NCBI GenBank assembly: GCA_035548125.1
Contig: DASZTV010000006.1
Span: 1-64,000 of the forward strand
Reading direction: 5' to 3'
From: DASZTV01 sp035548125
Lineage (GTDB): Bacteria > Actinomycetota > Actinomycetes > JAFAQI01
Length of the DNA stretch: 64,000 nucleotides
This document shows, piece by piece, positions 34,055 to 41,812 of this stretch. The position numbers and the translations under genes are program-made. Numbering within the stretch: the first letter of the stretch is position 1; each line of letters begins with the position of its first letter. Below the pieces are notes generated by a model. That model was not told the origin of the DNA and ran no database searches. It worked only from the letters and a program-made list of their open reading frames with translations.

Positions 34055-34219
34055 TCAAGGCTTTGCGGCGCTGCGCAGCTCCTTGACCTCGCGCGCGAGA
34101 TCGGTCATCTGCTTGTGAAAGGCGTTGTGCTTCGACGTCTGCGACGGATCGAGCAAGGCGCCGCAGTCGAGGCACAAGGTCAGACTCTGCCCACCAACCT
34201 GCACGGCTCTCGACGACAT
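34055..34219 (-). CDS. 54-aa CxxC/HxxxH zinc-finger-like microprotein
   Basis: An ATG at 34219, preceded by AGGTAGGGGC, begins a 54-aa frame ending at the TGA at 34055. It contains CLDC at 16-19 and HNAFH at 31-35, a C2H2-type spacing (C-x2-C-x11-H-x3-H), then an amphipathic, charged helix (KQMTDLAREVKELRSAA) suited to a coiled coil. It lies 9 bases downstream of fabI on the same strand, so it should be on the same transcript. It could bind zinc and a protein or nucleic acid partner; function unknown. Confidence 0.7.
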   Translation of the reverse strand: MSSRAVQVGGQSLTLCLDCGALLDPSQTSKHNAFHKQMTDLAREVKELRSAAKP

Positions 34220-34228
34220 GCCCCTACC

Positions 34229-34996
34229 TTAAGCACCGACCGCGTGGACCCCACCATCTACATGGACCACCGAGCCGGTCGTCGCGGGGAACCAGTCCGA
34301 GAGCAATGCGATGCATGCGCGTGCCGCGGGTGTCGCGTCGTCGACATCCCAGCCAAGTGGGGCGCGCTCCTTCCATACCTGCTCAAAACCGTCGAACCCG
34401 GGAATCGACTTCGCCGCCATCGTGCGCAGCGGCCCGGCCGCGACCAGGTTGACGCGAACGCCGGCCGGTCCGAGATCGCGAGCGAGATAGCGCGCCGCCG
34501 ACTCGAGGCCGGCCTTGGCGACACCCATCCAGTCGTACGCCGGCCACGCGCGCGTCGCGTCGAAGTCCAACCCGACGATCGAACCGCCCTCGCGCAGCAC
34601 CGGCCGGACCGCGCGCGCCAGCGACACCAGTGAGTACGTCGAGATCTGCAGCGCTGTCGCCACGTCGGACCACGGCGTCTCGCCGAACCCGCCACCGAGT
34701 GCCGTCGCGGGAGCGAATCCGATCGCGTGCAGAACGCCGTCGAGTGAGCCGGTGTGACCGCGAATCCCGTCGGCCAGCGCGTCGAGCTCCGCGTCCACCG
34801 TCACGTCGAGCGGCAGGACCGGCGCCGGCTTCGGCAGCCGAGCGGCGATGCGGGCGGTCAGCGAGCGGCTTCGCCCGGCGCCGGTGAGGACGACGTCGGC
34901 ACCTTCGTCTTGCGCCAGCGCTGCGACCTTGAACGCAATGGACGCCTCGGTGAGCACTCCGGTGACGAGGATGGTCTTGCCGTCGAGCAGACCCAT
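34229..34996 (-). CDS. fabI: Enoyl-ACP reductase, InhA/FabI type
   Basis: The 255-aa protein starts LLDGKTILVTGVLTEASIAF, has the FabI/InhA active-site spacing WPAYDWMGVAK (Tyr154, Lys161), LVAAGPLRTMA in the substrate-loop region, and ALLSDWFPATTGSVVHVDGG at the end. It reduces trans-2-enoyl-ACP with NAD(P)H, the last step of each FAS-II cycle. Its ATG overlaps the fabG stop (TGATG), so the two are coupled, the same order as mycobacterial mabA-inhA. The similarity to InhA is strong by eye. Confidence 0.93.
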   Translation of the reverse strand: MGLLDGKTILVTGVLTEASIAFKVAALAQDEGADVVLTGAGRSRSLTARIAARLPKPAPVLPLDVTVDAELDALADGIRGHTGSLDGVLHAIGFAPATALGGGFGETPWSDVATALQISTYSLVSLARAVRPVLREGGSIVGLDFDATRAWPAYDWMGVAKAGLESAARYLARDLGPAGVRVNLVAAGPLRTMAAKSIPGFDGFEQVWKERAPLGWDVDDATPAARACIALLSDWFPATTGSVVHVDGGVHAVGA

Positions 34997-35712
34997 CAGT
35001 GCCCCATTCCCAGGCCGCCGTCCACCGGCACGACAGCACCCGTGACGTACGACGCCGCGTCGCTGGCGAGGAACGCCGCGACTGCCGCGACCTCGTCGAT
35101 CGTCGCGGCGCGGCCGAGCGGGGTGCGCTCGACGATCGCGTCGCGTTGCCGGTCGGTCAGCGCCCGAGCCATGTCGGTGTCGACCAGTCCCGGCGCCAGG
35201 ACGTTCGCGGTCACGCCGCGACCGGCGTACTCCCGCGCGAGTGACCGGGCCAGTCCCACGAGGCCGGCTTTCGACGCGGCGTAGTTCGCCTGACCCGCCT
35301 GACCGACGGCGGCGACCGCGCTCGAGACGAACAGCAGCCGGCCGTACCGTGCTTTCGCCATCCCCGGCAGCACTGCCTTCGCCGCGAGCCACGAGCCGCG
35401 CAGGTTGGTGTCGAGCACCTCGTCCCAGTGGTGCTCGGGCATCCGCAGCATCAGCCCGTCACGGGTGATGCCCGCCGAGCACACCAGCACCTCGACCGTG
35501 CCGTTCTCCGCGGCCGCGGCGGCGACAGCATCGGACACCGACGAGGCGTCGGCGACGTCGCACTTCACCGCGAACAACCCGTCCGGAGCGGCGCTGCCGT
35601 GATGCGTCACCGCTACCCGGTGACCGGCGCCGGCAAGCGCCTGCGAGATGCCGAGCCCGATCCCGCGGTTCCCGCCGGTCACCAGAACCGAGCGGCCGAC
35701 TGCAGGCGTCAC
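34996..35712 (-). CDS. fabG: 3-oxoacyl-ACP reductase
   Basis: This 238-aa SDR starts at GTG 35712, overlapping the accD stop by 4 bp. It shows the nucleotide-binding VTGGNRGIGLGIS, the NAG-type motif as CSAGITRDGLM, the catalytic Ser131, Tyr144 and Lys148 (FVSSAVAAVGQAGQANYAASK), and the C-terminal YVTGAVVPVDGGLGMGH typical of FabG. It reduces 3-oxoacyl-ACP with NADPH. Confidence 0.93.
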   Translation of the reverse strand: MTPAVGRSVLVTGGNRGIGLGISQALAGAGHRVAVTHHGSAAPDGLFAVKCDVADASSVSDAVAAAAAENGTVEVLVCSAGITRDGLMLRMPEHHWDEVLDTNLRGSWLAAKAVLPGMAKARYGRLLFVSSAVAAVGQAGQANYAASKAGLVGLARSLAREYAGRGVTANVLAPGLVDTDMARALTDRQRDAIVERTPLGRAATIDEVAAVAAFLASDAASYVTGAVVPVDGGLGMGH

Positions 35713-37127
35713 AGCGGGATGTTGCGGTGGTTACCGGGCTGTCGCGGGTAGCCCGCGATCGCCGCGCTCACCGCACTTCGCGTCGTGTCCGGATCGATGA
35801 CCGCGTCGACCAGGTCGAGGTCGACCGCGCGAGCGACGCCGCCGGACTTCGCCTCGTGCTCGGCCGCAAGCGCGATCTCGAGCTCGGCTCGCTCCGCCTC
35901 AGGTACGGCAGCAATCGTGCGGCGGTGCAGGATGCGCACGGCCGCGATCGACCCCATCACCGCGACCTCGGCGCTCGGCCACGCGAACACCTTCGTCGCG
36001 CCGAGCGACCGCGAGTTCATCGCGATGTACGCACCGCCGTACGCCTTGCGCGTCACGACGGTCACCCGCGGGACGGTCGCCTCCGCGAAGGCGTGCAGGA
36101 GCTTCGCCCCGCGGCGTACGACGCCGTCCCACTCCTGCCGAACTCCGGGGAGGTAGCCGGGGACGTCCACGAGCACGACCAGGGGGATCCCGAACGCGTT
36201 GCACATCCGCACGAACCGCGCTGCCTTCTCCGCACTCGCCGAGTCCAGGCACCCTGCGAGGCGCAGCGGGTTGTTGGCGAGCACGCCGACCGGTCCGCCA
36301 CCCAGCCGGCCCAGTGTCGTGGTGATGTTCGGCGCCCACTTCGGGTGCAGCTCGATGCCCGGATCGTCGAGCAAGGTCCGGACGATCGGCCGCACGTCGT
36401 ACGCCCGCCGGGGCGAGTGCGGCAGCAGGTCTGCCATCGGCCGGTCGGCGGCCGGGGTGACCCGAGTACGCCGCGCGGCCAGCAGTCCCGCGACTTCGCC
36501 CGCAGTCGCGATCGCCGATGCGTCGGTCGGGGCCACGAGGTGGACGACCCCGCTCTTGCGGCCGTGCGCGTCGGGACCGCCGAGCTGCTCCATGTCCACG
36601 TCCTCGCCCGTGACGCTGCGTACGACGTCCGGTCCGGTGACGAACACCCGACCGGCGGGTCCGAGCACCACGACGTCGGTCAACGCGGGTCCGTAGGCAG
36701 CACCACCTGCCGCGGGTCCGAGGACGACGGAGACCTGCGGGATGCGGCCTGAAGCGTGCGTCATCGCAGTGAAGATGCGACCGACCCCGTCGAGCGAGGC
36801 GACCCCTTCCGCGAGTCGCGCGCCGCCCGAGTGCCAGATCCCGACGATTGCCGCGTCGTGTCGCATCGCGAGGTCGTAGGCCTCGACGATCACCGCGCAG
36901 CCGGCTGCGCCGAGCGCACCGCCCTGCAGCGACGCGTCGGTCGCGAAGGCCACCACCTCGGCGCCGTCGACGCGCCCGATGCCCGCGATCACGCCGCAGT
37001 CGGCGGCTGACCCCGTCGTGATTTGTCGCCAGTCGCCGAGCAGCGCGCTCAGCCGCAACCGGGGGTCGCGATCGAGATCGACGACCGGCGGCGAAACGGT
37101 TGTCGGCGCGACGTCGAGCGCGGTCAT
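35709..37127 (-). CDS. accD: Acyl-CoA carboxylase beta subunit (carboxyltransferase)
   Basis: The 472-aa protein (ATG 37127, GGAGGTG just upstream) has the two crotonase-like carboxyltransferase halves: IVGIWHSGGARLAEGVASL and GPAAGGAAYGPALTD in the N half, LVVLVDVPGYLPGVRQE, RKAYGGAYIAMNSRSLGA and WPSAEVAVMG in the C half. It resembles AccD6, the acetyl-CoA-carboxylating subunit located in the mycobacterial kas operon, and should supply malonyl-CoA to this FAS-II system with a biotinylated alpha subunit encoded elsewhere. Confidence 0.9.
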   Translation of the reverse strand: MTALDVAPTTVSPPVVDLDRDPRLRLSALLGDWRQITTGSAADCGVIAGIGRVDGAEVVAFATDASLQGGALGAAGCAVIVEAYDLAMRHDAAIVGIWHSGGARLAEGVASLDGVGRIFTAMTHASGRIPQVSVVLGPAAGGAAYGPALTDVVVLGPAGRVFVTGPDVVRSVTGEDVDMEQLGGPDAHGRKSGVVHLVAPTDASAIATAGEVAGLLAARRTRVTPAADRPMADLLPHSPRRAYDVRPIVRTLLDDPGIELHPKWAPNITTTLGRLGGGPVGVLANNPLRLAGCLDSASAEKAARFVRMCNAFGIPLVVLVDVPGYLPGVRQEWDGVVRRGAKLLHAFAEATVPRVTVVTRKAYGGAYIAMNSRSLGATKVFAWPSAEVAVMGSIAAVRILHRRTIAAVPEAERAELEIALAAEHEAKSGGVARAVDLDLVDAVIDPDTTRSAVSAAIAGYPRQPGNHRNIPL

Positions 37128-38362
37128 CACACCTCCGTGAAAGCGAGTGCGACGTCGTGGCCGCCGAACCCGAACGAGTTCGACAGTGCGGCGCCGCCGG
37201 GGATCTGGCGGGGCGACATCCGCACCAGGTCGAGGACGGCTTCGTCGTCGGGATCGTCGAGGTTGCGGATTGCCGGCACGACCCGGTCGCGGAGCGCGAG
37301 GCAGGTCACGGCGGCCTCCAACGCCCCCGCCGCGCCGAGCAGATGCCCGGTGCAGGACTTGGTGGCCGTGACCGGGATCGTGTCTGCGCCGCGGCCGAAC
37401 ACCTCCCGCAATGCGTTGGCTTCGGCGACGTCGCCGGCAGGAGTCGAGGTGGCGTGGGCGTTGACGTGCGTGATGTCTGCCGGCGACAGCTGTGCGTCGG
37501 CCAGTGCGAGCGAGATCGCGCGAGCCGCACCGGCGCCGGTCGGGTCTGGTGCGGCGATGTGATGGGCGTCGTTCGCCATGCCGCTGCCGGCGACCACGGC
37601 GTAGCGGATCGCGCCGCGTGCGATGGCGTGGGATTCGGTTTCGAGCACGAGCACGGCGGCGCCCTCGCCGAGGACGAAACCGTCGCGCTGCTTGTCGAAC
37701 GGTCGCGACGCGGCCGCGGGGGCGTCGTGCCGCGACGACAGGGCGCGCATGGCCGCGAAGGCTGCCATCGGCAGCGGATGCACGACTGCTTCGGCGCCGC
37801 CGCAGACGACGACGTCGGCGCGGCCGGTCCGGATCAGGTCCAGCCCCATCGCTATCGCTTCGGCGCCCGATGCGCACGCGGACACCGGCGAATGCGCGCC
37901 GGCCCGCGCCGACAGCTCGAGCGCCAGGGTGGCGGCGGGGCCGTTGGGCATGATCATCGGCACGGTGAACGGCGACACCCGGCGCGCGCCGCGGGTGCGC
38001 AGCACGTCGTACTGGTCGAGCAGCGTCGTGAGTCCGCCGATGCCGCTGGACATCACAACGGCGAGCCGCTCCGGCTCGACGTCCGGCGCTCCCGCGTCGC
38101 GCCACGCCTCGAGGCCCGCGACGAGGGCGAACTGCTGGCTGCGGTCGAGGCTGCGCAGCCGGGGCGCCGGCAACGTGTCCGCCGGGTCGCTGGCCGCCTT
38201 CGCTGCGATCCGCACCGGGAGGTCCGCCGCCCAGTCGTCGTCGAGCAGCGCCGCACCCGACTGGCCGTCAAGGAGAGCACGCCAGGTCGACGGCGCGTCG
38301 CCGCCGAGCGGGGTGGTCGCGCCGATGCCGGTCACGACCACCCGACTGGTGGCTGCCGTCAT
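37127..38362 (-). CDS. fabF: 3-oxoacyl-ACP synthase II
   Basis: The 411-aa elongating ketosynthase has the Cys-His-His triad: Cys163 (PVSACASGAEAI), His303 (VNAHATSTPAGD) and His340 (TKSCTGHLLGAAGALE). Other landmarks are RPFDKQRDGFVLGEGAAVLV and SNSFGFGGHDVALAF. It condenses malonyl-ACP with acyl-ACP. Its start overlaps the acpP stop by 4 bp and its stop overlaps the accD start by 1 bp. A single ketosynthase is present, not the KasA/KasB pair. Confidence 0.93.
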   Translation of the reverse strand: MTAATSRVVVTGIGATTPLGGDAPSTWRALLDGQSGAALLDDDWAADLPVRIAAKAASDPADTLPAPRLRSLDRSQQFALVAGLEAWRDAGAPDVEPERLAVVMSSGIGGLTTLLDQYDVLRTRGARRVSPFTVPMIMPNGPAATLALELSARAGAHSPVSACASGAEAIAMGLDLIRTGRADVVVCGGAEAVVHPLPMAAFAAMRALSSRHDAPAAASRPFDKQRDGFVLGEGAAVLVLETESHAIARGAIRYAVVAGSGMANDAHHIAAPDPTGAGAARAISLALADAQLSPADITHVNAHATSTPAGDVAEANALREVFGRGADTIPVTATKSCTGHLLGAAGALEAAVTCLALRDRVVPAIRNLDDPDDEAVLDLVRMSPRQIPGGAALSNSFGFGGHDVALAFTEV

Positions 38363-38607
38363 GCAGGCACGCCCGCCGCCGCGAGGAACTCGAGCACGTC
38401 GCCGACGGTCTTCAGCTTCGCCAGCTCGGGATCCGGGATGGACACGTGGAAGCGGTCCTCGGCCATCGTGGCGATCTCGACCATGGACAGCGAGTCGATG
38501 TCCAGATCGTCGACGAACGACGCGGCCGGTACGACGCGTACCGCCGGGATTCCGGTGGCCTCTTGCACGATCTCGCCGAGGGCGGCGAGCAGGTTCTCGT
38601 CAGACAT
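38359..38607 (-). CDS. acpP: Acyl carrier protein
   Basis: The 82-aa four-helix carrier has the phosphopantetheine Ser39 in FVDDLDIDSLSMVEI and an acidic helix II. Length is that of ordinary ACPs, without the long C-terminal extension of mycobacterial AcpM. It sits between fabH (22 bases upstream) and fabF. Confidence 0.95.
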   Translation of the reverse strand: MSDENLLAALGEIVQEATGIPAVRVVPAASFVDDLDIDSLSMVEIATMAEDRFHVSIPDPELAKLKTVGDVLEFLAAAGVPA

Positions 38608-38629
38608 TGGTTGCTGCTCCTTTGTGGTG

Positions 38630-39586
38630 TCAGGGGACGGTTACAACGGAGCCGGCCCACGTCAGGCCGGCGCCGAAGGCGAGGGTCAGAGCGAGGTCGC
38701 CGGTCGCGACCTTGCCTTCGCGCCGCAGCCGCGCGAGGGCGAGCGGCACGGAGGCGGCCGAGGTGTTGCCGGTCTCGATGACGTCGTCGGCGACGACGGC
38801 GTTGGTCGCGCCGAGCTGCTTGGCGATCGAGGCGACGATCCGCAGGTTGGCCTGGTGCAGCACGACCGCGCCGAGGTCGGCCGGGTCGACGCCCGCCGCA
38901 TCGCACACGCGCCGCGCGGCGTGGCCCATCTCGGTGGTCGCCCAGCGGAAGACGGCCGGGCCATCCAGCCGCAGCAGCCGGTGGTCGGTCATTCCGATCA
39001 GGTCAGCGGCGCCGCCGTCGCTCCCGCAGACCAGCGGACCGATGCCGGGCGCCGCTGCGGGACCGACGACCACGGCGCCGGCGCCGTCGGCGAACAGGAT
39101 CGCCGAGGAGCGCTCGGTCCAGTCGACCCAATCGGACAGTCGCTCCGCCGCCGCCACCACGACGTACTCGGTCTGCCCGGTGCGGATCGCGTCCGATGCG
39201 GCCGCGAGCGCGTAACAGAAGCCGGCGCAAGCGGCGTTGACGTCGTACGCGCCTGCGGCGGTGGCGCCGATTGCATGGGCAACCTGTGCCGATGCGCCGG
39301 GCACGTGCTTGGTCATCGAGCACGTCGCGACGATCACCTGCCCGACCCGGCCCGGGTCGACGCCGGAGTCGGCGAGCGCCTTCGTCGTGGCGGCCGTCGC
39401 CATCGCGACCACCGAGTCCTCGTCGCCCGCGATCCGGCGTGACGCGATCCCGGTGCGCTGCTGGATCCACTCGTCGTTGGTGTCGAGGGTGAGAGCGAGG
39501 TCGTCGTTGCTGACGACCTTTGCCGGCCGGTACTCACCCAGGCCCAGGATTCGGCTGTGCCGCTCGACCGCCGTCGCCCGGATCAA
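38630..39586 (-). CDS. fabH: 3-oxoacyl-ACP synthase III
   Basis: A TTG start at 39586, overlapping the fabD stop, gives 318 aa. The triad is Cys120 (NAACAGFCYAL), His244 (VVLHQANLRI) and Asn274 (ETGNTSAASVPLAL), with QQRTGIASRRIA near the N-terminus. It primes fatty-acid synthesis from acyl-CoA plus malonyl-ACP. In Streptomyces FabH prefers branched primers; the preference here cannot be read. No stronger start codon is seen nearby. Confidence 0.92.
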   Translation of the reverse strand: MIRATAVERHSRILGLGEYRPAKVVSNDDLALTLDTNDEWIQQRTGIASRRIAGDEDSVVAMATAATTKALADSGVDPGRVGQVIVATCSMTKHVPGASAQVAHAIGATAAGAYDVNAACAGFCYALAAASDAIRTGQTEYVVVAAAERLSDWVDWTERSSAILFADGAGAVVVGPAAAPGIGPLVCGSDGGAADLIGMTDHRLLRLDGPAVFRWATTEMGHAARRVCDAAGVDPADLGAVVLHQANLRIVASIAKQLGATNAVVADDVIETGNTSAASVPLALARLRREGKVATGDLALTLAFGAGLTWAGSVVTVP

Positions 39587-40512
39587 TGCGCGCCTGCTGT
39601 GACGCGCGCGTGCCGATCGAGGAGCTGCCGAGCCGCGGGAATGTCGTCGGGCGAGCCGAGCGACAGCAGTTCGAGGTCCGGGGCGACCCGGCGGATCATC
39701 GCGGTGAGGGTCCCGGCCGGCGGCAGCTCGATCACCGCGGTCACACCCATCGCGACCAGGGAGGCCATGCAGAGGTCCCATCGCACGGGAAGGCAGATCT
39801 GGCTGACCAGTCGCTCGAGCAGCTGCGCGCCCCAGGTGACGACCGTGCCGTCGCGGTTGCTGACCACACCGGTGGCGACGTCGGCAGGTGTGACCTCGGC
39901 AGCGGCGTTGGCGACCGCGAGGCGGGCGCCTGCCATCAGGGGGGAGTGGAACGCGCCGGCGACGGCGAGCGGGCGGATCCGGGCACCCGCCGGCGGGTCG
40001 GCGATGAGCCGGTCGAGCGCCTCGCGCGTGCCGGCGGCGACGATCTGCCCGGCGCCGTTGTAGTTCGCCGCGACGCAGCCGGCCTGCCCGATCGCGGCGG
40101 TCACCTTGGCCGCGTCGCCACCGAGTACGGCGGCCATGCCACTCGGCGGGTCGGCTGAAGCCGCCGCCATCTCCCGGCCTCGGACAGTGACGAGGCGCAT
40201 CGTGTCGGGCAGATCGAGGACCCCGGCCAGGCATGCGGCGGTGAACTCCCCGACGCTGTGACCGGCGAACACCACGGCGTCGGGAAGGTCGAGCAGGGCG
40301 GCGGCCGCGAGGCCGGCGGCGACGATCAGCGGTTGCGCGACGGCGGTGTCGGTGATGGCCTCGGCGGGCATCGACGTGCCGGCTGCGGCGAGGTTGCGCC
40401 CTGCCGCCGCCGAGCACTCGTCGAGCCGCTCGGCGACGGCTCGCTCGGTGAGCCAAGGCGTCAGGAAGCCGGCCTGTTGCGCGCCCTGGCCGGGCGCCAC
40501 GATCGCGAGCAC
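39583..40512 (-). CDS. fabD: Malonyl-CoA:ACP transacylase
   Basis: GTG 40512 with GGGTG upstream gives 309 aa starting VLAIVAPGQGAQQAGFL, the normal FabD N-terminus; longer forms add unrelated residues. The nucleophile is Ser86 in FAGHSVGEFTAA, with the later GAFHSPLM carrying the catalytic His. It loads malonyl onto ACP. It is the first enzyme of the operon and lies 78 bases from fasR. Confidence 0.92.
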   Translation of the reverse strand: MLAIVAPGQGAQQAGFLTPWLTERAVAERLDECSAAAGRNLAAAGTSMPAEAITDTAVAQPLIVAAGLAAAALLDLPDAVVFAGHSVGEFTAACLAGVLDLPDTMRLVTVRGREMAAASADPPSGMAAVLGGDAAKVTAAIGQAGCVAANYNGAGQIVAAGTREALDRLIADPPAGARIRPLAVAGAFHSPLMAGARLAVANAAAEVTPADVATGVVSNRDGTVVTWGAQLLERLVSQICLPVRWDLCMASLVAMGVTAVIELPPAGTLTAMIRRVAPDLELLSLGSPDDIPAARQLLDRHARVTAGAH

Positions 40513-40583
40513 ACGGTCACCCTGTCCGTTACTCGTCAGTCGGGCAGCGGGTGGCACCGCCGAAAATGCGCGCGCGGCTTTGG

Positions 40584-40592
40584 AGGATTCCT
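40584..40592. promoter_or_regulatory. Possible FasR site between fasR and fabD
   Basis: AGGATTCCT is an odd-centred palindrome flanked by matching G/C pairs one base further out; it overlaps the fasR stop and lies about 70 bases before fabD. FasR proteins of streptomycetes activate the fab promoter from this gap. Assignment is from position only. Confidence 0.35.
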
Positions 40593-41763
40593 ACAACTTC
40601 TCGGCGGTGCCGTCCATCCGTCCGAGAGCGATCGCGGTCTGGACGACGTACCGCTCCCTTGCGTTCGCGAGGTCGTAACCGGAGATTTCTGCGACTCGCC
40701 GGGTTCGGTAACGGACGGTGTTCGCGTGGACGTACAGCTGGCGAGCGGCGGCCTCGATCGCGCCTCCGCTGTCCACGAGGGCGTCCGCGGTTTCGAGCAG
40801 GGTGGGTTCGGCGAGCAGCGGCAGGTAGATGCCGTTGATCAGGGTGCGACTCGCCCTCGTGTCTCCTGCGAGGGCGCGCTCGGGAAGCAGGTCGTTGGCG
40901 GCCACCGGGCGAGGGCCCGCCGGCCGTGCCGCCACCGCGCGGAGCGCGGCGAACACGTCCTGCACCGAGTCGGCCGCATCCATCAAGCCTGCGGCTACCG
41001 GTCCGACGACGACCGGACCTTCGGCGAACGCGGGCAGCAACGCGCGGATGATTCGGCTGATCCGCGAGCTCGCACCGGCGACGACCACCAGGCGACCGCT
41101 CTGCACGCCGGTGAGCACCTCGGCGCCTGCTTCCTGGCCGAGCCGGCGAGTGTGGGTCAGGACGCGCTCGGTCTCGTCACTCGGCGCGGCACCTGCCATC
41201 ACGATGACCTGAGCGGGGTCGTCCCAGCCGAGCGCCGATGCGCGGGAGCGCAGTGAGTCACTGACATCCCCGCGGACGATGGCGTCGACCACAAGTGCCT
41301 CGAGCCGGGCGTCCCAGGCGCCGCGTTGCTCAGCCGCACGGGCGTAGACCCCTGCCGCGGCGAACGCGATCTCGCGGGAGTAGCGCAACACGGCCTCGCG
41401 CGCCCACGGCACCATCGCCGGCGTCGCGAACTCCTCGACCGACTCCTCCACGATCTCGACCGCCACCCGCACGAGCTGGACGGTTTGCTCGAGGCTGATC
41501 ACGCGGGCCAGCTCGCGCGGAGCGGTGGCGAAGACGTCTGCGCTGATGGTTGCGCCGGCCTTGGGATTGCGGATCCAGGCAGCCAGACCCTGTACGCCGG
41601 CCTGCACGAGCAGTCCGACCTGTGATCGCGGCAGCGGTGCCATCGCATCGAACCACGGCAGCGTCTCTTCCATCCGGCGCATCGCCCGGGTCGACAGCAG
41701 GCCGGACACCTGGTCGACGCGCCGCGCGGTGCTCGTGATCTGCGACGCGTTCGGCTGCGGCAT
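40591..41763 (-). CDS. fasR: FasR-like PucR-family regulator of fatty-acid synthesis
   Basis: The 390-aa protein has an N-terminal helical sensing domain, a central CdaR/GGDEF-like domain (about 170-290) and a C-terminal PucR HTH: LLETADALVDSGGAIEAAAR followed by QLYVHANTVRYRTRRVAEIS. Placement immediately before fabD matches Streptomyces FasR, an activator of the fabD-fabH-acpP-fabF operon. It was therefore named by family and context together. Confidence 0.85.
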   Translation of the reverse strand: MPQPNASQITSTARRVDQVSGLLSTRAMRRMEETLPWFDAMAPLPRSQVGLLVQAGVQGLAAWIRNPKAGATISADVFATAPRELARVISLEQTVQLVRVAVEIVEESVEEFATPAMVPWAREAVLRYSREIAFAAAGVYARAAEQRGAWDARLEALVVDAIVRGDVSDSLRSRASALGWDDPAQVIVMAGAAPSDETERVLTHTRRLGQEAGAEVLTGVQSGRLVVVAGASSRISRIIRALLPAFAEGPVVVGPVAAGLMDAADSVQDVFAALRAVAARPAGPRPVAANDLLPERALAGDTRASRTLINGIYLPLLAEPTLLETADALVDSGGAIEAAARQLYVHANTVRYRTRRVAEISGYDLANARERYVVQTAIALGRMDGTAEKL

Positions 41764-41812
41764 GCCGCGAGGATGTCACCTACCGACTAGTAGGAAACGT
41801 CCAATCGGGTTC

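Noticed and set aside
33993..34175. 60-codon frame on the minus strand overlapping the microprotein
   Set aside because: It is Arg-rich in a shifted frame; the frame from 34219 has the Cys/His motif, a ribosome site and a better composition.
37100..39442. Long open frame (780 codons) opposite fabF, acpP and fabH
   Set aside because: Low-complexity Arg/Gly/Ala composition without motifs; it runs across several well-identified genes on the other strand.
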